A stretch of 56,292 bases of DNA from an uncultured bacterium (GTDB lineage: Bacteria > Bacillota > Clostridia > Lachnospirales > Lachnospiraceae): NCBI GenBank assembly GCA_947643145.1, contig CANRVD010000010.1, positions 1-56,292 of the forward strand, in the 5' to 3' direction. A program made the position numbers and the translations under genes. Under the pieces are notes generated by a model. It did no database searches, was not told the DNA's origin, and worked only from the letters and a program-made list of their open reading frames with translations. Shown piece by piece: positions 43,801-50,582 of the stretch (positions are counted from its first letter, which is position 1; the number at the start of each line of letters is the position of its first letter).

Positions 43801-44023
43801 TAAGTACACCGTTACGGGAATTGGAAAAAATGCATTTGCAAAGTGCAGCAAAATGAAGAAAATTACAATTGCCATCACGAAGTTAAAGACTGTACAGAAA
43901 AATGCGTTCAAAGGAATTCATAAAAATTGTGTGATTAAGGTTCCAAAAAAACAGTTTAGCAGTTATAAAAAACTATTGAAAAACAAAGGACAAAAGAGTA
44001 CAGTAAAGATTAAAAAAATGTAA
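40826..44023 (+). CDS. Large secreted pectinesterase-like protein with Ig-like and LRR_5-type domains
   Basis: 1065 aa, exported. The N-terminus (about 1-70) is a signal peptide interrupted by a 31-codon repeat-derived stretch (see 40891-40980). Residues 70-430 look like a right-handed beta-helix related to pectinesterase/pectate-lyase folds: MNVYLAPYVYWIDNPDDPE, LSLNGLTDNPENVVFAVNR, then ILTNGSKITAENCNFIS and ILFQDCHFECTDDSL. Ig-like domains follow (around 480-640), then a concanavalin-like segment (690-920). The C-terminus (960-1065) is a BspA-type LRR_5 stretch: YKGVKYTVTGIGKNAFAKCS and KKITIAITKLKTVQKNAFKG. GGAGG lies 8 bases before the ATG. Likely surface-bound or secreted pectin-active enzyme; catalytic residues were not confirmed. 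Confidence 0.75.
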   Translation: MKEERKSKQFAGIGNALVLFLWDRKVLGIWRYASKNTLAFLLGHKRSLCPFLLAVAWLFLSTPVTAAAPLNEPLDSNNPVYFYGDTIEYKGESIKLGENAIYIDGTLSDEMCKQYKYVYNDFVTAYNEGAITSGTQDKPMNVYLAPYVYWIDNPDDPEVREGVNGDKVPYGLWMNCSYLSLNGLTDNPENVVFAVNRGQNAGAIGNFTMFFINGTGTHTENLTMGNYCCVDLNYPLKPELGREKRQTAITQSQLILTNGSKITAENCNFISRLNSCPFVGGTKILFQDCHFECTDDSLPTSAVYVKCDFDFYSSKPFYNTTGTGSVMLGCTFNIKHNADQYLTKVGGVVAIIDGIFNSSKKDQYIGWTPDPAPSLRCYAGNITVNYNYTDENGEAKQETVSNYQMDSRQPYDTVDITGKAAMDAYRVEYNNEIIYNVYNLLKGEDNYDPMNQKTILEAASAAAGKDYTALPTILRCSSSSVTLSSGDTLSVSTTPGGFTNTEDSSHGKITWEAEDSLKDFITLKDNGDGTCILTCKNEGLTIAKGMIYAREENGLCSGVYITAAPETQPAPKFVSKPVMTLPVDGVVNLQYSLPNEELLSDYSDIKWYRCSDAKGKECALISVSPENAPKKSYMLNYGDIGYYIKAVITPKQLCTYAGEEVTVISEKTVAASDVTASPFTYSTDFSDFGYKRQPQIIPGFWTRDVYRAWMTEEEGKTTYAEGWTYGLGAVGYGSENLYGLMTMDRGARLLYTPPKGTYGDMELTLVVNPEKNAGQGFGSAKQYMDIYIKFDTETLTGYALRLERISNLDCGVQAALIAYDKENVTYISDKVTTSAYNAECTIALSIKNGVFSANISTTHEQSEKQINAGLKHSVELSASITENAYGGTGILCTGTAPVGNRQMFNALTVNWDVQGAKLDTPVPVKLGEDDLDDSEDGSKTKLKKGATFTSGNVKFKVTNNAVNGKGTIMAVGITKKSLTSVKLANTITYKGVKYTVTGIGKNAFAKCSKMKKITIAITKLKTVQKNAFKGIHKNCVIKVPKKQFSSYKKLLKNKGQKSTVKIKKM
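40891..40980 (+). repeat. 90-bp dispersed repeat, copy 2, inside a coding region
   Basis: GGATAGAAAA, TACGCCAGCAAAAAC, hairpin arms CAAAAAC/GTTTTTG, then GGGCACA-9-base loop-TGTGCCC and TTTTTT. It shares 30 identical bases with 46310-46339. It is flanked by TTTTTA direct repeats at 40883 and 40976, and adds 93 bases (31 codons) in frame to the signal peptide of the pectinesterase-like protein. Confidence 0.8.
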
Positions 44024-44097
44024 GAAGAATGCCTGTGTCGGCGAAACAGGCATGATTGGAAAAGTGAAAGAAAAAAAAGAAGAAAATGGAGAGAAAA

Positions 44098-46209
44098 ATG
44101 GACTGGTTATACCGGATTTTTTATACTGTATTTTCACTTGGAATTCTTATGGTCTTACTGCTGCCTTTTGTGGCAGCAGTAAGATTTCTCTTGAGAAATT
44201 TTAGAAAAAAGTATACCGTTTGGATTTGGTGGATTTTTCTTTTAAGGAGTATCTGCCCGGTTTCCCTTTCCAGCGCATTATGCATTGTACCGTCATGGAA
44301 CAGATTATATCACCGGATTCTAAATCAGATGGGGCTTACGATTAGAGACGGAAAAGGAATTATGCGAAGCTGGATAGCGGTATTTAAAAATGAGATAGCT
44401 GCTGCAGATACTTTTATGATTTGCAGCATTATTTGGGTGGCTGGTGTAATAGGAATTTTACTTTTTGCCCTGATAAATACCCATAGGATAAAAAAAGATT
44501 TACAGTCTGCGGAAATGCTTGTAGAAGGCATTTATGAAACAAATCAGGCTGCAGTGCCGATTCAGTTAGGATTTTTTCGAAGGAAGCTTTACGTGCCGGA
44601 TGGCTATCTTGCAAAAGAAATGAAATGGATTCTGCGTCATTTTGAAATGCATTGTATGGATGGAGCAGCTCGTTTTTTTATGCTTATTGTGATGGCAGTA
44701 CACTGGTTCAATCCAGTAATGTGGATTTATTATTACTGGTGGAATCAGGACATGGAGATGGCAGCAGATGACAGAACAGTCAGAGGAGAAGCTGCATCAG
44801 GGAGAAAAGCATATGCACAGGGATTGATTAATTTTGCAAAGGAAAAGAAACCGGTACGTGGTATGGCAATTACAAGTGGGCCGTTTTTTGTAGGAATCCG
44901 CGAAGAGAATATGAGTAAAAGGGCTTACCGTATAATGTATCAGGGCGGGGTGAAAAATTCGGACACCCTTTTTGCATTTCTGATTTTTTCATTGGTAATT
45001 GTTTTCTGTTTCCTTCTAAGACCAATGCAGATTGCCTGGAACGGTGGTACCTGGGGAAATGGCAGGCAGGAGAAAAAAGAGGAGAAATTGTTTCCCGAAA
45101 AGGATGACAATGTAATAACAAAGATGAATACAACGTCTCCAGAGGGACTGGATATCGTGATTCAGTTGGAAATGGAGGATGGCGAAGAAAGGGAACAGGG
45201 TTATCAGGGAGATTTTGTTTTAAAGATGTATGATAAGCTGGAAAATGAAATCACTTCCCGCAAGGTAGGAAATATTTTCCCGGATTTGGAAGAGGGAAAA
45301 CAGTATTTTTCAAAAGATGTCACACTTTGTATCAGTGATTATAATAATGATGGGGTACAGGAGCTTGTACTTGGACAGAGGGTAGAGGATGCTTCTGCCA
45401 TGGAAGAGGGAAGTGAAACAGAATACCAGACCTATTCCTATGTTCTTTTAAACCTTGAAAATAAGTCCTTTGAGATTTTGTGCAGGGATATTAGTGCGGC
45501 AGGGGATGCGACAGTTCTTAGTGAGTCTGTTCCATTTGAAAAGCCGGAGGGAATTGATACGATTTTTATGGTGCCAAATAAGGAAGAAACGGATTATTAT
45601 GTCTGGAATGATATAAAAAAGACATATGAGAAACGGGAAATGACAGAAGAGGATTTAAAGACATATCAGGAGAAAGCAGAAGCAGGGACAAACAGTGGGG
45701 AAGTACAGGAACATACTTTGGAGGATACAGCAGGCAATACGGTTATGCTGGTTTCTGCAAAGCCTGATAGTACTGGGAGTGAGGTGATTCAGTCCGTTGT
45801 TCTTTTTCCAAGAGGAGACTCTAAAAAATTTGAAGATATTCAGGGCTATTATTGTGATTTGAAATGGATTTCTTCTGAGAAGGAAAAAGACCGTTATGCG
45901 CAGTTAATATATAATGGAACAAAATCCCAGACTTTTATTGTATACGATACAAAAAGGAAAACGGTTTATTACCGTCATGAGGATGGCGCGGATATGTTAG
46001 GGAATATATTTAAGCAGTATAAGGAAACGGAGATTACATTTAATGACACCGATGCTGTTATTTATGAATTAGCAGACAAGAAAGAAGATGTTTTGACAAT
46101 CAGCTTTGTGGCAAGTGCGGATGGCGATATTACAGTCAAGGGCAGTTATGATTATGATATTCTAAAAAAGAAGGCCTCTAATCTTGCTTTTTCAAGAATA
46201 GAGGAGTAA
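44098..46209 (+). CDS. M56-family (BlaR1/MecR1-like) membrane protein with altered zinc motif
   Basis: 703 aa. The N-terminal membrane half resembles M56 sensor peptidases: several helices, then ILRHFEMH (His181-His185) and the family segment VHWFNPVMWIYYYWWNQDMEMAADD. The usual HExxH is HFEMH here: both His are present but Glu is at the third position, so zinc-protease activity is doubtful. After the last helix (FAFLIFSLVIVFCFLL) comes an extracellular ~370-residue domain with an EF-like DYNNDGVQEL and no family I know. No BlaI repressor gene lies next to it. ATG 44098 is preferred for its GGAG 6 bases upstream; 44086 is possible. Confidence 0.75.
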   Translation: MDWLYRIFYTVFSLGILMVLLLPFVAAVRFLLRNFRKKYTVWIWWIFLLRSICPVSLSSALCIVPSWNRLYHRILNQMGLTIRDGKGIMRSWIAVFKNEIAAADTFMICSIIWVAGVIGILLFALINTHRIKKDLQSAEMLVEGIYETNQAAVPIQLGFFRRKLYVPDGYLAKEMKWILRHFEMHCMDGAARFFMLIVMAVHWFNPVMWIYYYWWNQDMEMAADDRTVRGEAASGRKAYAQGLINFAKEKKPVRGMAITSGPFFVGIREENMSKRAYRIMYQGGVKNSDTLFAFLIFSLVIVFCFLLRPMQIAWNGGTWGNGRQEKKEEKLFPEKDDNVITKMNTTSPEGLDIVIQLEMEDGEEREQGYQGDFVLKMYDKLENEITSRKVGNIFPDLEEGKQYFSKDVTLCISDYNNDGVQELVLGQRVEDASAMEEGSETEYQTYSYVLLNLENKSFEILCRDISAAGDATVLSESVPFEKPEGIDTIFMVPNKEETDYYVWNDIKKTYEKREMTEEDLKTYQEKAEAGTNSGEVQEHTLEDTAGNTVMLVSAKPDSTGSEVIQSVVLFPRGDSKKFEDIQGYYCDLKWISSEKEKDRYAQLIYNGTKSQTFIVYDTKRKTVYYRHEDGADMLGNIFKQYKETEITFNDTDAVIYELADKKEDVLTISFVASADGDITVKGSYDYDILKKKASNLAFSRIEE

Positions 46210-46241
46210 CTTTATAATTTCATCTTTTCACATATTTCATC

Positions 46242-46339
46242 GTATAGGAAATTTTTTGGTATGTGGAGGTAGGCCAACAAGAATTGCGAAGCAATTTTCA
46301 AACACGCTCTAGGGCACAAGCGAAGTCTGTGCCCTTTTT
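46242..46339 (+). repeat. 90-bp-type dispersed repeat, copy 3, ending in a terminator
   Basis: GTATAGGAAA, GGTATGTGGAGGTAGGCCAA, hairpin AGAATTGC-GAA-GCAATTTT, then GGGCACA-loop-TGTGCCC (46312-46334) and TTTTT. It follows the M56-like gene by 32 bases and probably acts as its terminator. Confidence 0.8.
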
Positions 46340-46361
46340 ATAATAAGGGGGAGAAAAAGGC

Positions 46362-46706
46362 ATGATAGTATTACAAAATATCAGTAAGTATTATTATACG
46401 GATACGCCTGTTACACTTGCTTTGCGCAAAGTTCATCTGGAATTTTGCAAAGCGAGTTTGTGGCAATTACAGGGGAGAGTGGCAGTGGAAAGTCTACGCT
46501 GTTAAATGTAATCAGCGGTATAGCAGGTGATGATGAAGAGGACTTAATTTATGGAAGAATGCCGGAAAAAGCTTGGGAAATTGTAGGTATTTGGAATTGC
46601 GAAAGGAAGCATTATTCAGGCATATCTTCTGAATCTGCTGATTAGTTTTATTCCGGTCTGCCGGACTTTGTCTAAACCACCTGCAACCTTGGCAGCAAAG
46701 GAGTAG
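46362..46706 (+). pseudogene. Remnant of an ABC exporter: frameshifted ATPase start joined to permease end
   Basis: The first frame reads IVLQNISKYYYTDTP then LRKVHLEF, the usual start of a MacB-type ATPase. At about 46444 one base is missing and the next frame continues EFVAITGESGSGKSTLLNVI with Walker A. The Q-loop, signature and Walker B are gone. From 46614 a third frame reads IQAYLLNLLISFIP and ends KPPATLAAKE-stop, like the C-terminus of an FtsX-type permease. So a large internal deletion has joined the ATPase start to the permease end. A ribosome-binding site (GGGGGAG) survives. It probably once worked with the M56-like gene upstream. Confidence 0.75.
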
Positions 46707-46878
46707 AAAGCCGCGTCTGTTGCTTTCAGCTTATGCTTTTAAGAAAATGTCCTGTGTAAACCGGGCAAAAAACTAATGAGAATTAATTGAAATTGAACGT
46801 TGCACTAGAATTTTTCAAGGCTATGTCGTATAATAGGAGTATTGAAAATATTAGAATGCGGATTGGAGGAAAGGAATC

Positions 46879-47796
46879 ATGAGATTGATTACACGTTCAG
46901 ATTTTGATGGATTAGCCTGTGCGGCTCTGTTAAAAGAAGCTGGTATTATTGACCATTGGAAATTTGCACATCCGAAGGATTTACAGGATGGTCTGGTAGA
47001 GGTAACGGAAGATGACTGTTTGGCAAATGTTCCATTTGTAGAAGGCTGTGGACTTTGGTTTGACCACCATAGCAGTGAGCAGGAAAGACAGCAGTTAGAG
47101 GGGAAATATAAGGGAGAGAGTCGTATTACTCCGTCTTGTGCACGTATTATTTATGAATATTACGGTGGCAGGGAGAAATTTCCGCAGTTTGACGATATGA
47201 TGGAAGCTGTGGATAAGGTGGACTCTGCAAATTTAACAATTGATGAGATTCTCCATCCAACAGGCTGGATTTTGGTTGGATTTATTATGGACCCGCGTAC
47301 CGGGCTTGGACGTTGGAGAAATTTCCGGATTCCTAACTATCAGCTTATGGAGGAATTGATTGATGCCTGCCGTACAAAAACCACAGAAGAAATTCTTTTG
47401 ATGCCGGATGTGTTGGAACGTATTGATACATACAATGAGCAGAGCGAAAAGTTTCAGGAGATGGTGAAGGCACATACGCGTGTAGATGGAAAGGTTATTA
47501 TTTCTGATTTACGTGGAGTTGACCCGATTTATTCCGGTAATCGCTTTATGATTTACAGCATGTATCCTGAGCAGAATATTTCTGCATGGATTGTGTCAGG
47601 AAAAGGCGGAAAGGGATGTTCAGCAGCGGTAGGATACAGTATCTTAAACCGTACATCTGATGTAAATGTAGGAAGCCTGATGTTAAAGTATGGTGGCGGC
47701 GGACATAAAGCAGTTGGAACCTGCCAGTTTACTGACGAGAATATGGATACCGAGCTTCCTAAAATGTTAAATGAACTGATTGCTATGAGCAAATAA
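46879..47796 (+). CDS. DHH/DHHA1-family phosphoesterase
   Basis: 305 aa. The DHH superfamily hydrolyses phosphoesters in cyclic dinucleotides, nanoRNA or polyphosphate with manganese. Motif I is TRSDFDGLACAALLK, the DHH signature is LWFDHHSSE near residue 60, MEAVDKVDSANL is motif IV, and the DHHA1 GGGGHKAVGTC is near the end. No PAS, GGDEF or membrane part is present, so it is a short cytoplasmic form. The exact substrate cannot be told. GGAGG lies upstream and a TATAAT-like box near 46833. Monocistronic. Confidence 0.9.
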   Translation: MRLITRSDFDGLACAALLKEAGIIDHWKFAHPKDLQDGLVEVTEDDCLANVPFVEGCGLWFDHHSSEQERQQLEGKYKGESRITPSCARIIYEYYGGREKFPQFDDMMEAVDKVDSANLTIDEILHPTGWILVGFIMDPRTGLGRWRNFRIPNYQLMEELIDACRTKTTEEILLMPDVLERIDTYNEQSEKFQEMVKAHTRVDGKVIISDLRGVDPIYSGNRFMIYSMYPEQNISAWIVSGKGGKGCSAAVGYSILNRTSDVNVGSLMLKYGGGGHKAVGTCQFTDENMDTELPKMLNELIAMSK

Positions 47797-47859
47797 TGAA
47801 AAAGGTTTGAAAGTTCCATTAATGCATGAAAGAACCATACTAAGTGGAACTAATTTAAA

Positions 47860-47900
47860 CCTAAGAAGAACGCAAAAGCAGCGTTCTTCACGTTGGATAT
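47860..47900 (+). repeat. GAAGAACG hairpin repeat, copy 2
   Basis: CCTAA, GAAGAACGC, 7-base loop, GCGTTCTTC, then ACGTTGGATAT. It matches 23012-23051 with a compensatory change in the closing pair. A 14-base match to its right end, TTCACGTTGGATAT, also occurs near 6306. It is in the gap before the chemotaxis receptor gene. Confidence 0.65.
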
Positions 47901-47960
47901 GCCGGGAGATTTCCTGATAAGATAATGGCAGGCAGTTCAGTGAGAAAGGAGGCGTGCTGT

Positions 47961-49808
47961 ATGAAACATATAAAAGGCAAGAGGGATATGGCTAGAAAAA
48001 ATAAAAAGGCAAGAGGGAAAGCAGGAAAAAAGCGTAAAAAAGAAGAGAAAGAATATGTAGTATCGAATCATTTGAAATTCTTAAAAAATATGAGTGTGCG
48101 CTTAAAAATCATGATTCCAATTGCTTTGTTAGCAATCCTTCTGGTTGGCTCCTGTGCTGTCAGCATTTATGAATTAGGGAGGATGATGTCTGCAAGTTCA
48201 AAAATATCTGATTATTTTAATAAAGATATTTCAAATTTGGAACGTGTTTACTCAGATTTTGAGTCAATGCAGAAACTGGCATTTGCACATTGTATTGCGG
48301 AGGAAGAGGAAGCAATGGCTGCGTTAGAGGATGAGTACCAGACTCTGCGGCTGGAGATTAACTCAATCAGTGCAAAGCTTGGAATGCATATGGATGACAA
48401 AAAAGAGCTGGATATCTATAGCAATTTTAAGCGGAGATATAATTTATACATAGAAGATTATAACAATCTGATTACCTATAGCAGTGCAAATTATAAAAAG
48501 CAGGCGATTGAAATTGCAAATACAACGCTGACGGATGCAGGTAAAGAGATTCACGGGCAGATTACAGCAATCGTTGAGCAGAAGCAGGCTGCCAGAGACA
48601 GTGCTGTTCAGTCGCAGAAGAAGGTATATTCTGCGGCAATCGTGATTGCAATTGTAATTATGGTAATTGCCATTGTTGTTGTATTGTTTTCAATAGCAGT
48701 CTGCTGGGCTGAGATTACAAGACCGATTATGGCTATTAACAGGAAGCTTCGTGCGGTTATTACGAGCATTAAAAATGAGCAGGGAGATTTGTCATTGCGT
48801 GTGCCTGTACGTGGTACGGATGAAATTGGCGAGATGGCAAATGGAATTAATATATTTATAGAAACTCTTCAAAATATTTTGCATCAGATTTCCGGAAATT
48901 CCAGTAAGCTGGAAGAAACGGTTGGAGTAGTAGTTCAGAGAGTTGCTACAGCAAATGATAATTCTAATGATATTTCTTCTGTTTTGGATGAATTGTCTGC
49001 TTCTATGGAAGAAATTTCTTCTACCCTTACAACAATCAGTGCAAGTGCTGATAACGTTGATGATAATGTGATAAACCTTGCAAATTCCTCCAAGACCTTG
49101 GTTGAATATGTTGTTGATATGCAGAAACGTGCTGAGAATCTGGAAGGAACAGCGGTTGAAAATAAGCAGAATACCAGTGTCGTTGTAAATGATATTATAG
49201 ATAATGTCAAACAGGCTATTGAAGACAGCCGCCGTGTTGACAGAATCAATGATTTGACGGATGAGATTTTGAGCATATCCAGTCAGACGAATTTATTGGC
49301 ATTGAATGCTTCTATTGAAGCAGCAAGGGCTGGTGGGGCAGGAAGAGGTTTTGCGGTGGTGGCGGATGAGATTCGCCAGCTTGCAGATTCCAGCCGTGAA
49401 ACGGCAAATAATATTCAGAGTATTAACAATATGGTTATTATAGCTGTAAAAGATTTGATTGCCAGTTCCGATTCTATTGTAAAATATATTAATGAAAATA
49501 TTCTTCCTGATTATGATGGATTTGTTAATGCAGGTAAACAGTACAGCAAAGATGCAGAGCATATTAATGAGGTAGTAATCTGGTTTAATGGTATGGCCGA
49601 AGAATTGCAGCGACTGGTTGAAAATATCAATTACTCAATTAATGGTATTGCTACAGCCGTTGATGAGAGTACAAAGGGAGTTAGCGAAGTTGCTATGAAT
49701 ACGAATGATTTGGTTCGTGAAATTACGCAGGTAACGGAAGCTATGGATGACAACAAGAAGATTGCCATATCATTAAATTCACAGACAGAAAATTTTATTA
49801 ATCTTTAG
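47961..49808 (+). CDS. Methyl-accepting chemotaxis protein
   Basis: 615 aa. A receptor that controls CheA and so flagellar rotation. A basic N-terminal tail (about residues 1-45, rich in Lys/Arg) precedes TM1 ([18 protein letters not shown]). A helical four-helix-bundle-type sensor (about 70-220) follows, then TM2 ([21 protein letters not shown]) and HAMP ([15 protein letters not shown] to [10 protein letters not shown]). The signalling domain has the canonical hairpin [19 protein letters not shown] and [15 protein letters not shown]. The ATG at 47961 is chosen for AGGAGG 9 bases upstream; the open frame to 47925 is not supported. No che genes are nearby. A strong hairpin terminator follows. 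Confidence 0.94.
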   Translation: MKHIKGKRDMARKNKKARGKAGKKRKKEEKEYVVSNHLKFLKNMSVRLKIMIPIALLAILLVGSCAVSIYELGRMMSASSKISDYFNKDISNLERVYSDFESMQKLAFAHCIAEEEEAMAALEDEYQTLRLEINSISAKLGMHMDDKKELDIYSNFKRRYNLYIEDYNNLITYSSANYKKQAIEIANTTLTDAGKEIHGQITAIVEQKQAARDSAVQSQKKVYSAAIVIAIVIMVIAIVVVLFSIAVCWAEITRPIMAINRKLRAVITSIKNEQGDLSLRVPVRGTDEIGEMANGINIFIETLQNILHQISGNSSKLEETVGVVVQRVATANDNSNDISSVLDELSASMEEISSTLTTISASADNVDDNVINLANSSKTLVEYVVDMQKRAENLEGTAVENKQNTSVVVNDIIDNVKQAIEDSRRVDRINDLTDEILSISSQTNLLALNASIEAARAGGAGRGFAVVADEIRQLADSSRETANNIQSINNMVIIAVKDLIASSDSIVKYINENILPDYDGFVNAGKQYSKDAEHINEVVIWFNGMAEELQRLVENINYSINGIATAVDESTKGVSEVAMNTNDLVREITQVTEAMDDNKKIAISLNSQTENFINL

Positions 49809-49815
49809 AATAGAT

Positions 49816-49861
49816 CAAAGGGTGGATACAAGAAGTTTCAACTTCTTGTATCCACCCTTTG
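49816..49861. terminator. Perfect 22-bp terminator hairpin
   Basis: CAAAGGGTGGATACAAGAAG begins the left arm; the two 22-base arms are perfectly complementary across a 2-base loop. It sits between the convergent receptor and lipoprotein genes and can serve both. Confidence 0.8.
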
Positions 49862-49909
49862 ACTGTTTCATTTAGCATGGCCTTATATGCGAAAGTGAAA
49901 CTTCAAACT

Positions 49910-50506
49910 TTATTTAAAGGAATACAAGAGATAATCGGATTCTGTACCAATTCTCAAGGTTAAACTTTTTTTAGCTTTTGCAACTTTCTTTGGAACTGCA
50001 AAAGCAATAATCCCACTTTTAGAAGTTAGAGGATTGACAGAAGTAGCGACTAAGTCTTTATCATAACTAAAAAGCTCCAATGGTTGATATTCATACTTAT
50101 CCTTATAATAAAGCGTTGCAGTAAGCATTTTGTCTTTGTAACCTACCTTTGGAAGAAAGGTGTCTTTCTTTTTGCCATTATTACGGACAGTAGCTGTAAT
50201 ACAGATAAACTGGTCTCCTTTGTCTGGCTTAAAGACACGATATGCGCCATTTTTAATTTGCGCTTTCTTCTCTGCTTTCTTCACGCAGATTTTCCAATCA
50301 CCTGTCGTCCCTTTTTTACCAAGTTTTAGAACGGTTTCTTTTGGGGCAGGTGTGGCAGAAACCACAGGAGTTGGTGTCGCATCATCTTTAGAAGTTGATG
50401 GAATGTTTTCTGTTACGTTTTTCACTGTTTTTGAGATGTTTTTGGCGGAACAGCCTGTCAGTACCAGACAAAAGCAGGTTCCAAGTAATAGTAAAGCCTT
50501 TTTCAT
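49910..50506 (-). CDS. Lipoprotein with DUF4352/DUF5067-like immunoglobulin fold
   Basis: 198 aa. Lipobox LTGC after a short hydrophobic signal (ALLLLGTCFCLVL), so it is tethered to the outer face of the membrane. A Ser/Thr/Pro linker (TPTPVVSATPAPKE) precedes a beta-sandwich with GDQFICITATVRNNGKK and SKSGIIAFAVPKK, the pattern of DUF4352-type domains. The ATG at 50506 has GGAGG 7 bases upstream; 38 earlier codons in the open frame are not supported. It is followed by the 862-aa permease gene's end 77 bases away, in the same orientation. Function unknown. Confidence 0.75.
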   Translation of the reverse strand: MKKALLLLGTCFCLVLTGCSAKNISKTVKNVTENIPSTSKDDATPTPVVSATPAPKETVLKLGKKGTTGDWKICVKKAEKKAQIKNGAYRVFKPDKGDQFICITATVRNNGKKKDTFLPKVGYKDKMLTATLYYKDKYEYQPLELFSYDKDLVATSVNPLTSKSGIIAFAVPKKVAKAKKSLTLRIGTESDYLLYSFK

Positions 50507-50582
50507 TTCTTCCTCCGTTCTTTGGTGTTTTGTACCAAAAATATTATTTCCTACAATAGGATAAAGGAAGATAATGGAAAAA

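Noticed and set aside
1302-46339. CRISPR array from the repeated palindromes
   Set aside because: Copies are tens of kilobases apart, vary in length and lack regular spacers or cas genes.
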